This document shows, piece by piece, positions 35,198 to 45,369 of a stretch of DNA of 64,000 nucleotides. Each line of letters opens with the position of its first letter. Position 1 is the stretch's first letter. Both the position numbers and the translations under genes were made by a program. The DNA comes from Cellvibrio sp. PSBB006 (GTDB taxonomy: Bacteria; Pseudomonadota; Gammaproteobacteria; Pseudomonadales; Cellvibrionaceae), in the NCBI RefSeq assembly GCF_002162135.1, contig NZ_CP021382.1, forward strand, positions 434,001-498,000, in the 5' to 3' direction. A model generated the notes under the pieces. The model saw nothing but the letters and a program-made list of their open reading frames with translations. It ran no database searches and was not told the origin of the DNA.

Positions 35198-36271
35198 ATG
35201 CGCAAGATGCTAAAAAAAATAATGCGATTGTTACGAGTATTGATGGTATTAACGGTACTGGTTGGCGTATCAACCTGGCTTTATGTCCAGCACTGGTTGA
35301 CGACACCTTTAGCACTGCCTCAAGCCGGATATACTTACCAGCTTCAATCGGGGCGAGTATTGGGGCATCTGGCTCATGATCTGGCTCAACAGGGTTTTTT
35401 GCAGCATCCACGTTTGCTGACCTTATATGCACGTTTTTCCAATGCGACCAAGGTTCATGCGGGAGAATACTTTCTGCCTCACGGCGTTACGCCACAACAA
35501 TTGCTGGAGAAGCTGCGTAAAGGTGAAGTGGTTTTATACCAGGTAACGCTTGTAGAGGGATGGACATTTCGGCAAGCCTTAGCGTTGCTTCATTCAAAGG
35601 ACACCGTCAAACCTTTGCTACAGGACAAGACGGAAGCGGAGCAGTTGGCGCTGCTGGAGTTACCGATCGACCATCCCGAAGGCTGGTTTTTTCCTGATAC
35701 ATACCTATATCCTCGCGATGCCACGGACGTAGAAATTATGCGTAGGGCATATTTGCAAATGCAACAATTGCTGCAAGAACTGTGGGAGGCTCGGGCCGAT
35801 AATCTGCCCTACAAAAGTCCATACGAAGCATTGATCATGGCATCGATCGTAGAGCGGGAAACAGGTGCGGAGTGGGAGCGTGATCAGATCGCGGGTGTCT
35901 TCGTCCGCCGCTTACAGAAAGGGATGCGTCTGCAAACAGATCCCACTGTGATCTATGGAATGGGTGAGGCGTATAAAGGCAAGATAACGCGAAAAAATCT
36001 ACAGCAGGCTACGCCCTATAACACATACGTGATCAAAGGCTTGCCTCCCACGCCTATTTCCTTGCCCGGTCGTGCAGCACTTCAGGCGACCTTGAACCCG
36101 GCGGATGGCAACGCGCTTTATTTTGTCGCTAAAGGAGACGGTACCACACACTTTTCTGCAACCTTGGCGGAGCACAATCGGGCGGTGCGACGTTATCAAT
36201 TAAATCGCCGCTCAGATTATCGCTCCACTGTAAATCCAGGCCAATCGGCGGAGGAGTTGGTTAATCCGTGA
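35198..36271 (+). CDS. mltG: Endolytic murein transglycosylase MltG
   Basis: Inner-membrane lytic transglycosylase of 357 residues (YceG fold), thought to terminate nascent glycan strands. One N-terminal membrane segment (about 8-30), a LysM-like segment, then the catalytic domain with Glu219 in [26 protein letters not shown] and the [13 protein letters not shown] motif. Starts five bases after pabC, so coupled to it. The usual downstream neighbours tmk and holB are absent; glnS follows after 115 bases. Confidence 0.94.
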   Translation: MRKMLKKIMRLLRVLMVLTVLVGVSTWLYVQHWLTTPLALPQAGYTYQLQSGRVLGHLAHDLAQQGFLQHPRLLTLYARFSNATKVHAGEYFLPHGVTPQQLLEKLRKGEVVLYQVTLVEGWTFRQALALLHSKDTVKPLLQDKTEAEQLALLELPIDHPEGWFFPDTYLYPRDATDVEIMRRAYLQMQQLLQELWEARADNLPYKSPYEALIMASIVERETGAEWERDQIAGVFVRRLQKGMRLQTDPTVIYGMGEAYKGKITRKNLQQATPYNTYVIKGLPPTPISLPGRAALQATLNPADGNALYFVAKGDGTTHFSATLAEHNRAVRRYQLNRRSDYRSTVNPGQSAEELVNP

Positions 36272-36386
36272 CCACGTCGGCTGCGGTAGGAAAAGCCAGG
36301 GCGAGTCGTTACAATGCTTTCTTTTGCCGACCATGACTGGCGGCTTATCATCGACTGACACAGTGACTAACCGGACGTTATCCCGT

Positions 36387-38108
36387 ATGACTGAACATCC
36401 AGCTTCCAATACGACATCCAACAACGCTGATGCAAAAACAGCTGCCAAGCCTGCGCATTTTATTCAACAAATCATCCGCAAAGATTTGGAAGATGGTATG
36501 CACCAAACAATCGTCACGCGTTTTCCTCCGGAACCCAATGGTTATTTGCATATTGGGCATGCGAAATCCATTTGCTTGAACTTCGGTGTGGCCGATGAGT
36601 TTGGTGGTGTATGTAATTTACGCTTTGATGACACCAATCCGGAAAAAGAGAGCGAAGAGTTTGTTAACTCTATCAAGCGTGACGTTGCCTGGTTGGGTTT
36701 TCAATGGGATGGCGAGGTTCGTTATACCTCGGATTATTTCGATCAGCTACATGCATGGGCGATTCATTTAATTGAACACGGCTTGGCTTACGTGTGTCAC
36801 TTGTCGCCTGACGAAGCACGTGCGTATCGCGGTACCCTGACCGAGCCGGGAAAAAATAGCCCCTACCGCGATCGTAGTGTGGTTGAGAATCTTGAGTTAT
36901 TTGAACAAATGCGTCTGGGTAAGTTCGCTGAAGGTAGTTGCTCATTGCGGGCAAAGATAGATATGGCTGCGCCGAATATGAATTTGCGCGATCCGATTAT
37001 CTACCGTATCAAAAAAGCACATCATCACCAAACGGGTGATAAATGGTGTATTTATCCCTCGTACGATTTTGCACACGGGCAAAGTGATGCGATTGAAGGT
37101 ATTACACATTCAATTTGTACACTGGAGTTTGAAGACCATCGCCCCTTGTACGATTGGTTCATTGAAAACTTACCGGTGCCGGCGAAACCTCGCCAGTATG
37201 AATTCGCGCGGTTAAACATCAATTACACGGTGACCAGTAAGCGTAAGCTGAAACAGTTGGTTGATGAGAAACACGTTGATGCCTGGGATGACCCGCGCAT
37301 GCCGACTATCTCGGGTATGCGGCGTCGCGGTTATACGCCGGCAGCTTTGCGCAATTTTTGCGAACGCATTGGTGTTACGCGCTCCGACAGCATGGTGGAT
37401 GTCAGCATGTTGGAATTCTCGGTGCGTGATGATTTGGATAAAAATGCTCCGCGAGCCATGTGCGTGCTGCGCCCCTTGAAAGTTACGCTGACAAATTACC
37501 CGGAAGAAAAGACGGAAGAAATGGTTGCCTCATGCCATCCCAATCGTGACGACCTGGGTGAACGCTTATTGCCCTTTACGCGCACCTTGTATATCGAGCA
37601 GGATGACTTCCGTGAAGAAGCTAATAAAAAATACAAACGCCTGGTGTTGGGTAAACGGGTGCGTTTACGCAATGCGTATGTGATTGAGGCGGATCTGGCG
37701 ATTCGGGACGAACAGGGCAATATCACCGAAATTGTTGCGCATATCATTGAGGACTCTTTGGGTAAAGATCCTGCTGATGGCATTAAACCCAAGGGGGTTA
37801 TTCATTGGGTATCTGCAACTCGTAATCTGAATTGTGAGGTGCGGTTATATGATCGTCTGTTTACTGACGAGGCGCCGGATGCGGGCGGGAAAAATTTTCT
37901 CGATTCTATTAACCCCAACAGTCTCGAAATACTGCATAACTGCAAGGCAGAGATCAGTTTGGCGAAAGCAACGCTAGAGGATCATTTTCAATTCGAGCGC
38001 GAGGGGTATTTTTGTCTGGACAGTAAATACCACTCACCGGACAAGCCGGTATTTAATCGCACAATCGGCCTGCGGGACAGCTGGGCGAAGATGGATGATC
38101 AGGAATAA
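36387..38108 (+). CDS. glnS: Glutaminyl-tRNA synthetase
   Basis: Class Ic aminoacyl-tRNA synthetase of 573 residues. [15 protein letters not shown] contains the HIGH motif and [10 protein letters not shown] the KMSKS-equivalent. Other family marks are [45 protein letters not shown] (in pieces) and the C-terminal anticodon-binding beta barrels ending [13 protein letters not shown]. The ATG at 36387 is chosen; an upstream in-frame ATG at 36324 adds 21 residues unlike the family. cysS follows after 30 bases, a pairing seen in pseudomonads. Confidence 0.96.
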   Translation: MTEHPASNTTSNNADAKTAAKPAHFIQQIIRKDLEDGMHQTIVTRFPPEPNGYLHIGHAKSICLNFGVADEFGGVCNLRFDDTNPEKESEEFVNSIKRDVAWLGFQWDGEVRYTSDYFDQLHAWAIHLIEHGLAYVCHLSPDEARAYRGTLTEPGKNSPYRDRSVVENLELFEQMRLGKFAEGSCSLRAKIDMAAPNMNLRDPIIYRIKKAHHHQTGDKWCIYPSYDFAHGQSDAIEGITHSICTLEFEDHRPLYDWFIENLPVPAKPRQYEFARLNINYTVTSKRKLKQLVDEKHVDAWDDPRMPTISGMRRRGYTPAALRNFCERIGVTRSDSMVDVSMLEFSVRDDLDKNAPRAMCVLRPLKVTLTNYPEEKTEEMVASCHPNRDDLGERLLPFTRTLYIEQDDFREEANKKYKRLVLGKRVRLRNAYVIEADLAIRDEQGNITEIVAHIIEDSLGKDPADGIKPKGVIHWVSATRNLNCEVRLYDRLFTDEAPDAGGKNFLDSINPNSLEILHNCKAEISLAKATLEDHFQFEREGYFCLDSKYHSPDKPVFNRTIGLRDSWAKMDDQE

Positions 38109-38138
38109 TTTTTGATTTTATATGCTGCGGAATAGACC

Positions 38139-39536
38139 ATGACGCTACACCTTTACAACACATTGACTCGCCAAAAAGAAGCGTTTAAGCCGATCAAACC
38201 CGGCAAGATTTCCATGTATGTCTGTGGTGTTACCGTCTACGATTTCTGTCACGTTGGCCATGCCCGCGTATTGGTGACCTTTGATGTTGTGACACGGTTT
38301 TTGCGGTCTCAGGGCTGGGATGTAACCTACGTGCGTAACATTACCGATATCGACGATAAAATCATCAGACGTGCTCAGGAAAACGGTGAGGCTTACACTG
38401 ACCTTACCTCACGCTTTATCGATTATATGCACGAAGATGAAGCCCGTTTGGGTATTCTTCCTCCGGACATCGAGCCGCGTGCGACCGCCTATATCGATGA
38501 AATTATCGCTATGGTCAACACCTTGGTTGAAAAGCAATTTGCTTATGCTGCACCAAACGGTGATGTTTACTATCGGGTTAAACATTTTGCTGAATATGGT
38601 AAATTAAGCAATAAGAATCCTGATGAGCTGTTAGCCGGCGCGCGTATTGAAGTGGATGAGGTGAAAGAAGATCCGCGGGATTTTGCATTGTGGAAAGCGG
38701 TAAAGCCTGGGGAGGCTGCATGGGCGTCACCCTGGGGGCAGGGGCGTCCCGGTTGGCATATTGAATGTTCCGCCATGAGCAAAGACTGCTGCGGTGTTAC
38801 GTTTGATATCCATGGCGGTGGTCCCGACCTTCCTTTTCCTCACCACGAGAATGAAATTGCCCAAAGCGAAGCTGCCAATGGTTGTAAGTACGTAAACTAT
38901 TGGATGCACGCTGGTGCGGTGCGTGTTGATGGTGAGAAGATGTCCAAGTCTCTGGGCAATTTTTTCACCATTCGCGATGTGCTGGAAAAGTACCATCCTG
39001 AGGTTGTGCGTTTTTTACTGATCAGCAGCCACTACCGTAGCCCGATTAATTATGCGGAAGATAACCTGATTGAGGCCCGTTCTGGACTTGAGCGTTTTTA
39101 CAGTGCTTTGCGCGATTATGCTGATGTTGCGGCGGCACCCCTGGTGGATATAGAACAGAGTTCTTACTATCAGGCTTTCGTTGCTTCCATGAATGATGAC
39201 TTTAATACCCGATTGGCACTGGCCGGTATGTACGATCTGGTGCGCGACCTGAATAATGCAAAATCCAACCCCGCACAGGCACGACAGCTCGCTGCACAGT
39301 TAAAGGCTATGGGGAATGTCTTGGGCATTTTGCAAGATAATCCCGCACAGTTCCTTCAATCAGCTGGCCATGATGCGATTTCGGCGGAGGCTGTTGAACA
39401 ATTGGTTGCCGAGCGTATCGAAGCTAAACGCAACAAAAATTACGCGCGCGCTGACGAGATTCGCAAGAGTTTGCTGGAGCAAGGTGTAGTGCTTGAGGAT
39501 TCCCGCGATGGGGGCACGCAGTGGCGCCGCGAGTAG
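38139..39536 (+). CDS. cysS: Cysteinyl-tRNA synthetase
   Basis: Class Ia synthetase of 465 residues. The HIGH motif is HVGHARV in VYDFCHVGHARVLV and the KMSKS loop is GEKMSKSLGN. The zinc-binding set is visible as Cys in MYVCGVTVYD, Cys in WHIECSAMS and the HHENEIAQSEA segment. The C-terminal helical domain ends RKSLLEQGVVLEDSRDGTQWRR-like. Downstream of glnS, probably cotranscribed. Confidence 0.96.
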   Translation: MTLHLYNTLTRQKEAFKPIKPGKISMYVCGVTVYDFCHVGHARVLVTFDVVTRFLRSQGWDVTYVRNITDIDDKIIRRAQENGEAYTDLTSRFIDYMHEDEARLGILPPDIEPRATAYIDEIIAMVNTLVEKQFAYAAPNGDVYYRVKHFAEYGKLSNKNPDELLAGARIEVDEVKEDPRDFALWKAVKPGEAAWASPWGQGRPGWHIECSAMSKDCCGVTFDIHGGGPDLPFPHHENEIAQSEAANGCKYVNYWMHAGAVRVDGEKMSKSLGNFFTIRDVLEKYHPEVVRFLLISSHYRSPINYAEDNLIEARSGLERFYSALRDYADVAAAPLVDIEQSSYYQAFVASMNDDFNTRLALAGMYDLVRDLNNAKSNPAQARQLAAQLKAMGNVLGILQDNPAQFLQSAGHDAISAEAVEQLVAERIEAKRNKNYARADEIRKSLLEQGVVLEDSRDGGTQWRRE

Positions 39537-39629
39537 TGCTTTCGGCTATCCGGGGTTTGTTAGTGGATTGTCAGCACGGAGTTGTAACAACGTTATTGGC
39601 AAACGAACAATCCTGCGGAGGTGCTTATC

Positions 39630-39986
39630 ATGACTCGGCACATCAGTAAATGTCTGTGTGCAGTTAGTATTCTTTTATCTTTTCTCATTACAGGTTTTTC
39701 TATGAGTGCAGTTGCTGATGAAGTCTGGATTGATGTTCGCACCCCCGAGGAACACGCTGCAGGCCATGTGGATGGAACATTACTGATGCCCCATGACCAG
39801 ATTGCTGCGCTCATCAGTGAACAGGTTCCTGATAAAAACGCGGACATTCAATTGTATTGTCGTAGCGGTCGCCGGGCCGATGTTGCGCGCGATATATTGC
39901 TGCAAATGGGTTATACCCGCGTAACTAATCATGGCTCCCTCGAAAATGCCTTGGCGATAACACAACAGCAGAAAAGTGACGATTAA
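39630..39986 (+). CDS. Periplasmic rhodanese (PspE/GlpE-like)
   Basis: Single-domain rhodanese of 118 residues with a signal peptide (cleavage after about SAVA-D, residue 29). The active-site loop is CRSGRR with Cys77 and the N-terminal IDVRTPEEHAAGHVDG is typical. It would transfer sulfur from thiosulfate to an acceptor in the periplasm. GGAGG lies eight bases before the ATG at 39630. Stands alone between cysS and a small membrane protein gene. Confidence 0.9.
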   Translation: MTRHISKCLCAVSILLSFLITGFSMSAVADEVWIDVRTPEEHAAGHVDGTLLMPHDQIAALISEQVPDKNADIQLYCRSGRRADVARDILLQMGYTRVTNHGSLENALAITQQQKSDD

Positions 39987-40039
39987 GGATCGATAGCGTC
40001 AGGCAAGAATCTTTAAACTGCGCTAGTCGGATAAGTGGT

Positions 40040-40258
40040 ATGTCTTTGCGAAAATATTTCAAGAGTCGCGGCTTGGCAATCAACATGATCGCATGCGCCG
40101 CTTTTTTAGCCCTGGCGGTTTATGGCTGGGGACTGCCTGTAGCAGATTTGCTGCGTTATTTCTGGATACTGGTGGCTTGCTTGATGATTGTGGTCGGGCT
40201 GGCTGTGCTTGCGGGTTTTATATTGCGCAAAATCAGTCACCGTCATGATGATCAGTGA
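40040..40258 (+). CDS. Small inner-membrane protein, unknown function
   Basis: Predicted 72-residue protein with a basic N-terminus (MSLRKYFKSRG), two hydrophobic helices (about 13-32 and 38-62) and a charged, His-rich C-terminus (ISHRHDDQ). I recognise no family. It lies 53 bases after the rhodanese gene on the same strand and ends seven bases before the convergent CorB-like gene. Confidence 0.65.
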   Translation: MSLRKYFKSRGLAINMIACAAFLALAVYGWGLPVADLLRYFWILVACLMIVVGLAVLAGFILRKISHRHDDQ

Positions 40259-40265
40259 TCAGTGA

Positions 40266-41534
40266 TCACGATAACCGTTTAACCTTGAGCCATGCAATCA
40301 TCTTGTCGGTCAGCTGTGCTGTTTCAAAACGGTAACTCCCGATTTCAAAACCGATCTCCGCATCAGGAATATTTTCCAGGTATTCCATAGCCAGTCCATT
40401 AAGCGTTTTGGGCCCATCAAGAGGAAGTTCCCAGTCCAGTGTTTTGTTGATGTCACGTACAAACGTGCCGCCATCAATCAAAAACCAGTTATCTTCCTGT
40501 GGCACGATATCTCTGGATTCTTCTTCAGCACTGTTGGTCGTAAATTCCCCGACAATCTCTTCTAATAGATCTTCCAGCGTAACAATGCCCTGTACTTCGC
40601 CGTATTCATCGACCACCAATGCCATGCGGCATTTCTGCTGTTGGAAGTTCAGTAACTGCGTATTCAGTTTGGTGGACTCGGGAACGAAGTAAGGCTCACT
40701 CGCAAAACGACGAATCGCCTCGTGTGTCACGGTGCTGTCATCGCCCTGAATAAAACGCGCCGCATTGCGCAGGTGCAATATACCAACGACTTTGTTGATG
40801 TCGCCTTCATAAACGGGCAGGCGAGTATATTCGCTGGTGCGGATGCGTTGTAAAAGCTCGGGAACATCCAGCTCCAGATCAAGACCTTCAACCTCGTTGC
40901 GTGGAATCATAATGTCTTCCACGGTAGATTTTTCCAGATCAAGCACATTCAACAACATGCCCTGATGTTGGTCGGGTAATAGATCGCCTGCTTCGTCAAC
41001 GACAGTGCGAAGCTCCTCTGGGTCAAGATGTTCAATGTGTTTGTGGGTTTTAGCATCAATGCCAAACAATCGCACCACTGCATTGGATAATAAATTAACC
41101 GCCAGTACAGCAGGATGAAGTAAGTAGGACAGGGGACGAAGGAACCAACTGGAGACAAAGGAAATTCGTTCGGGATAGAGCGCAGCAATGGTCTTTGGCG
41201 TGACTTCGGAAAATACCAGCATCACAAAAGTAAGAATGATACTGGCAATGTAGGGGCCGGCATCACCATAAAGCCGGATAGCAATGACGGCTGAAATAGT
41301 CACTGCAATATTATTGACGAGGTTATTGCCAATCAGGATCAATCCAATCAAACGATCCGGGCGATGTAATAATTTAGCCACCCGCAGCGCAGCGCGGTCA
41401 CCTTTTTTAGTGAGGTGTTTCAACCGATAACGATTGATTGACATCATGCCGGTCTCGGAACCGGAGAAAAAGGCTGACAGGATTAGCATGCCGAACAGCA
41501 AGGCAAACAGAAATTCTAGCGAAACGTCGTCCAA
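40266..41534 (-). CDS. yfjD: DUF21-CBS-CorC domain membrane protein (CorB/YfjD, HlyC/CorC family)
   Basis: Protein of 422 residues: a DUF21/CNNM membrane domain with about four segments (SAFFSGSETGMMSINRYRLKHL and GLILIGNNLVNNIAV are signatures), two CBS domains (about 200-330, IMIPRNEVEGLDLE and RMALVVDEYGEVQGIVTLEDLLEEIVGE) and a C-terminal CorC_HlyC domain. Family members are implicated in magnesium/cobalt homeostasis. The order yfjD-ypjD-ffh is conserved in gammaproteobacteria. Ends convergently with the small membrane gene. Confidence 0.93.
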   Translation of the reverse strand: MDDVSLEFLFALLFGMLILSAFFSGSETGMMSINRYRLKHLTKKGDRAALRVAKLLHRPDRLIGLILIGNNLVNNIAVTISAVIAIRLYGDAGPYIASIILTFVMLVFSEVTPKTIAALYPERISFVSSWFLRPLSYLLHPAVLAVNLLSNAVVRLFGIDAKTHKHIEHLDPEELRTVVDEAGDLLPDQHQGMLLNVLDLEKSTVEDIMIPRNEVEGLDLELDVPELLQRIRTSEYTRLPVYEGDINKVVGILHLRNAARFIQGDDSTVTHEAIRRFASEPYFVPESTKLNTQLLNFQQQKCRMALVVDEYGEVQGIVTLEDLLEEIVGEFTTNSAEEESRDIVPQEDNWFLIDGGTFVRDINKTLDWELPLDGPKTLNGLAMEYLENIPDAEIGFEIGSYRFETAQLTDKMIAWLKVKRLS

Positions 41535-41634
41535 AGCGATGGAGCCTGTATTGCGAAATGGCTGGGTATCTTGACGAAGTTTTTGGGGTTAATCAATAAC
41601 GGAGGGCGGCTTCAATAACCCGGATTAACCTTCA

Positions 41635-42426
41635 TCAGATGCGCTGGAGGATCAGTTCAAGCACCAGTTTGCTGCCAAAATAAGCGAGCATTAATAGGGC
41701 GAAACCACCGAGCGTCCAGCGAATCGCCGTATAGCCACGCCAGCCGAGACGGTGACGACCCCAAAGTAGCAGAGCGTAGATGACCCAGGCGGCAATAGAG
41801 AAAACAGTTTTATGTGCCAGGTGTTGGGCAAAGATATCCTCCAGAAACCACATGCCGGAGAGAATGGACAAGGTCAAGAGGATTTCGCCGGCCCACAACA
41901 ATTCAAAGAGCAATGACTCCATGGTTTGTAGGGGCGGTAATAAACGCACATTACCAATGGTGTGTTTGTTTTTTAATTGGTGATTTTGATAAGCCAGCAA
42001 AAGCGCTTGCAGGGTAGCAATAGTCAGCAGGCTGTACGCCAGGATGGACAGGATGACGTGGCTGGCCAGTTGATAGGAGATCTGGACATCTGCATCGTTT
42101 CCGGCAATGGAAGCTCCCACCGCCAGAACGGACAGGGGACTCAACAGAATAAACAGATTATGCAGAGCCTTCTTGAGGCTGCTGAGCAGCACAATCAGGT
42201 TGATGACCCAAAAGATGAGCGATGACACCGAAAAAAAACCCAACTGTACCCCGGTATGGGCGGCACTGAGCCCATAGATGCCGCCGCCATGAAAAACGAG
42301 CGCAGCGCCGATCAAGGCAAATAAACCGGTGCGGTGAATGGCTTGTTGACGGGCAAAACAGTGGATTGAATAAAGACCGGCTATGACATAAAAAAGGATC
42401 GCTGCAAGATTCGCATAAAGTGTCAT
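41635..42426 (-). CDS. ypjD: Cytochrome c assembly-like membrane protein YpjD
   Basis: Integral membrane protein of 263 residues with about eight helices, CcsA/CcmC-like fold (cytochrome C assembly family) but lacking genes for c-type biogenesis nearby. HVILSILAYSLLTIATLQALLLAYQNHQLK and WAGEILLTLSILSGMWFLED are typical of YpjD. I chose the ATG at 42426 because it gives the E. coli length; ATGs at 42444 and 42510 are in frame. Divergent from ffh, upstream of yfjD. Function unclear. Confidence 0.88.
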   Translation of the reverse strand: MTLYANLAAILFYVIAGLYSIHCFARQQAIHRTGLFALIGAALVFHGGGIYGLSAAHTGVQLGFFSVSSLIFWVINLIVLLSSLKKALHNLFILLSPLSVLAVGASIAGNDADVQISYQLASHVILSILAYSLLTIATLQALLLAYQNHQLKNKHTIGNVRLLPPLQTMESLLFELLWAGEILLTLSILSGMWFLEDIFAQHLAHKTVFSIAAWVIYALLLWGRHRLGWRGYTAIRWTLGGFALLMLAYFGSKLVLELILQRI

Positions 42427-42552
42427 TGTTTCTGCCTGGTCCATGAAAACGTCCGGGGAAAGAGCCTCTAAATGCGAATGAGGCGCGTTCGAGTGATAGA
42501 GTAGCGCCAAAGTTTGTCACAGGATGAGCGCAAATAGAAGCGCTGGATAGAT

Positions 42553-42568
42553 CCTTGATGTATCAAGG
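42553..42568. repeat. Palindrome in the ypjD-ffh divergent region
   Basis: ccttgat-gt-atcaagg, two perfect 7-base arms around two bases, about 45 bases before the ffh -10 element. Candidate operator; no T-run on either strand. Confidence 0.4.
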
Positions 42569-42612
42569 GGTTAACTCCCGAGGATGCTGGCAATTCGCCG
42601 GTCATTTGAGGG

Positions 42613-42618
42613 TATAAT
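42613..42618 (+). promoter_or_regulatory. Candidate -10 element of ffh
   Basis: TATAAT followed by cgccgcc, 89 bases before the ffh ATG. A matching -35 is not evident. Confidence 0.45.
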
Positions 42619-42706
42619 CGCCGCCTGATTCCGTTAACCGATACGAAGAAACGGTTCGGCATTTTCATGAATAGCATCATTACTCAACGATTGTCTGAGA
42701 AAGCTT

Positions 42707-44095
42707 ATGTTTGAGAATTTAACAGATCGTCTTTCCCACACCTTGCGAAGCATGACCGGCAAGGCCCGCTTAAGTGAAGACAACATCAAGGATACGCTGC
42801 GCGAAGTCCGCAAAGCGCTGCTGGAGGCGGATGTTGCCCTACCGGTGGTTAAAGCCTTTATTGACCAGGTCCGCAGCCGTGCGCTTGGGCAACAAATCGG
42901 TAAAGCGCTCAACCCCGGCCAGCAATTCATCAAGATTGTAGAGAATGAATTGATCAGCGTAATGGGATCGGCCAATGAAGGGCTCAAGCTGGCGGTGCAG
43001 CCGCCCGCTGTGATCCTGATGGCCGGTTTGCAGGGGGCCGGTAAAACGACCTCAGTGGCCAAATTGGCGCGCTACCTTAAGGAACGTGAAAAGAAAAAAG
43101 TCCTTGTTGTCAGTGCGGATATCTATCGCCCGGCTGCTATTCAGCAATTGCAGACCCTCGCGCAGGAGGTTGGCGTTGAGTTTTTCCCCTCCACAGCAGA
43201 GCAGCGTCCGGTAGATATCGCGCGTGGCGCTATCGAACATGCCAAGCGGCAATTTGTTGATGTCGTGATTGTGGATACTGCTGGACGGCTGCATATCGAC
43301 AATGAGCTGATGGGTGAGATCCAGGATTTGCATAGGGCCATCAAACCGGCGGAGACCCTATTCGTTATCGACGCCATGATCGGTCAGGATGCGGTAAATA
43401 CAGCCAAGGCTTTCAATGACGCATTGCCCTTAACCGGTGTGATTTTAACCAAGGCTGATGGTGATGCCCGCGGTGGCGCGGCCTTATCTGTCCGCCATGT
43501 CACCGGTAAGCCGATCAAATTCCTCGGGATGGGGGAAAAGGTTGATGCGCTTGAGCCTTTCCATCCGGAACGTATTGCCTCGCGCATTCTCGGTATGGGA
43601 GATGTACTGTCGTTGATCGAGCAGGCAGAGCGGAGCATCGACAAAGAAAAAGCCGACAAGCTGGTAAAAAAAGTTACCAAGGGCCAAAAGTTCGATCTCG
43701 AAGATTTACGTGATCAGCTGCAACAAATGCAGAACATGGGTGGTTTGACCTCCATGCTCGATAAGCTGCCGGGCATGGGTAATATGGCGCAGATGGCTCA
43801 GCAGTCCAATATGGGCAAGCAGTTCAAAGTGATGGAAGCCATCATTAATTCCATGACACCGGAAGAGCGCCGTAACCCGGAAGATCTGAATGGTTCCCGT
43901 AAACGTCGTATCACCCAAGGTTCCGGCACACAAATCCAGGACTTGAACCGCCTGCTGAAGCAGTACAAGCAGATGGCTAAAATGATGCAAAAAATGAAAG
44001 GTGGCGGCATGTCCAAGATGATGCGTGGCTTGGGGGGAATGATGCCGGGCGGTATGCCTCCAGGTGGCGGATTACCACCGGGATTTCGCCGTTGA
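42707..44095 (+). CDS. ffh: Signal recognition particle protein Ffh
   Basis: SRP54 GTPase of 462 residues that targets membrane proteins together with 4.5S RNA and FtsY. NG domain motifs: GLQGAGKTTSVAKLA (G1), DTAGRLHIDNELM (G3), TKADGDARGGAAL (G4), GMGEKVDALEPFHPERIASRILGMGD. The M domain is rich in methionine (TSMLDKLPGMGNMAQ...) with the RNA-binding GSRKRRITQGSGT, and the tail is Gly/Met/Pro rich. A terminator follows within 15 bases. Confidence 0.97.
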   Translation: MFENLTDRLSHTLRSMTGKARLSEDNIKDTLREVRKALLEADVALPVVKAFIDQVRSRALGQQIGKALNPGQQFIKIVENELISVMGSANEGLKLAVQPPAVILMAGLQGAGKTTSVAKLARYLKEREKKKVLVVSADIYRPAAIQQLQTLAQEVGVEFFPSTAEQRPVDIARGAIEHAKRQFVDVVIVDTAGRLHIDNELMGEIQDLHRAIKPAETLFVIDAMIGQDAVNTAKAFNDALPLTGVILTKADGDARGGAALSVRHVTGKPIKFLGMGEKVDALEPFHPERIASRILGMGDVLSLIEQAERSIDKEKADKLVKKVTKGQKFDLEDLRDQLQQMQNMGGLTSMLDKLPGMGNMAQMAQQSNMGKQFKVMEAIINSMTPEERRNPEDLNGSRKRRITQGSGTQIQDLNRLLKQYKQMAKMMQKMKGGGMSKMMRGLGGMMPGGMPPGGGLPPGFRR

Positions 44096-44105
44096 CAAAT
44101 AGCTG

Positions 44106-44134
44106 AAAGCGTCGCGCATTGCGGCGCTTTTTTT
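44106..44134 (+). terminator. Intrinsic terminator after ffh
   Basis: A 10-bp stem with one G-T pair, aaagcgtcgc (44106-44115) with gcggcgcttt (44121-44130), five-base loop and seven T in a row. Confidence 0.85.
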
Positions 44135-44316
44135 ACAGGCTTCTTTGGTGCATTCTATGGCACTGGAATTACGATTTTTTACACATGCCGTGGAATTTTT
44201 AATTTCCTGCAACCTCTGATGAAAGAATCCACTGTATTGCCACGATGGATTCAGCATTCATAAAAAAATAATATTTCAACAATAACAATCGCGGGAATAC
44301 CGCGCAGGAATTGATT

Positions 44317-44808
44317 ATGAAATCAATGATGTTTTTTACACTGCTTATATCGGCCTTTCTGCTATTAATTGCCTGCCAACAAACTGGACAGCCTCACGCA
44401 ACCCCTGAAGCAGACAAACAACCTGTAGCGAATGAGCTTTCTCCCGCTTATCGAGCGGCAACGAAGCAAGAATTATCAGGCACTTGGTACATCGAATATA
44501 TTGGTGACCGACCCGTGCTTGACCGAAGCCCGGCGCGCGTCCAGTTCACGGAAGATGGGGCCATTAACGGCAACGCCAGTTGTAATCGCTTTTTTGGTTC
44601 ATACACCTATTCAGATAAAAAGCTTGTGATTCCGCAAAGTCTTGGTGCAACCAAGATGATGTGTCTGCCCGCATTGATGGAACAAGAGCAACGCTTATTT
44701 CAACATTTGCCCAATGCGGTGCAAGCCAGTTTACTAAACGGCTTGTTGGTTCTGCGTGATGCCCGGGGTAACCAGGTTATCAAAGCCTCCCGCGACGAAT
44801 CTCAATAA
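44317..44808 (+). CDS. META-domain lipoprotein (HslJ-like)
   Basis: Predicted lipoprotein of 163 residues, lipobox LIAC with Cys20. The META domain covers about 55-150: LSGTWYIEYI, NGNASCNRFFGSYTYSDKKLVIPQSLGATKMMC with its conserved cysteines, and LVLRDARGNQVIKA. HslJ-type proteins are envelope-associated and implicated in stress or antibiotic resistance. CAGGA precedes the ATG at 44317. The DUF2956 gene starts two bases after its stop, suggesting cotranscription. Confidence 0.88.
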   Translation: MKSMMFFTLLISAFLLLIACQQTGQPHATPEADKQPVANELSPAYRAATKQELSGTWYIEYIGDRPVLDRSPARVQFTEDGAINGNASCNRFFGSYTYSDKKLVIPQSLGATKMMCLPALMEQEQRLFQHLPNAVQASLLNGLLVLRDARGNQVIKASRDESQ

Positions 44809-44810
44809 TC

Positions 44811-45176
44811 ATGACCAGTCCGAACAAAAATAAAGACAAAAGTAAAAAGGATGCGCGCGATATTCGTGCAGAAGCGTTAAAGATCGCTAATAGCCAACAT
44901 ATCGACGGGCAAACCCGGGAACAGACCCGATTGATTGCTTCGGGTATACAGCGGGGCATGGAGCAGTTTTTGCGTCAACAAAATGAGAAAGCCCGAGAGC
45001 TGGACAAGCGTATGAAAAAAGTCCAGCGTCTGGCTGTAAGCCATCAGCAGCCGGAATCGGCAGCAGATACTGAAGTCGTGGCACATACATCAATGAATGT
45101 GTCCCGGTTGCCTTGGGTGCTATTAATTATTTCCTGGATTCTCTTTGTGGCTTATGTCTGGTGGGGTTCGCGGTAG
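44811..45176 (+). CDS. DUF2956 family protein
   Basis: Protein of 121 residues: highly charged N-terminal half (KNKDKSKKDARDIRAEALKIANSQHIDGQTREQTRLI), helical middle, and one C-terminal membrane segment (WVLLIISWILFVAYVWWG). This matches the gammaproteobacterial DUF2956 family, function unknown. It begins two bases after the META lipoprotein gene. A tail-anchored topology with the charged part in the cytoplasm is inferred. Confidence 0.85.
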   Translation: MTSPNKNKDKSKKDARDIRAEALKIANSQHIDGQTREQTRLIASGIQRGMEQFLRQQNEKARELDKRMKKVQRLAVSHQQPESAADTEVVAHTSMNVSRLPWVLLIISWILFVAYVWWGSR

Positions 45177-45369
45177 TTCATCCATTCTTGTCGATAAAGT
45201 TTACGTGTGGAGCGATGATTGATTTGGCGGGTGATATTAAGGCTTTGATTTTTGTAGATTATTTTTTGAAAAAATCCTTGGCTTATTATTTGCTTTCTTC
45301 AGGTGGTCGATAGTTAATATCGCTTTATAACCCCCTTTCGCCTCATTCGTTGAATCAAAGGAATTGATC

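Noticed and set aside
36324..36386. N-terminal extension of glnS from the ATG at 36324
   Set aside because: The added 21 residues do not resemble the family, and the ATG at 36387 gives the usual length.
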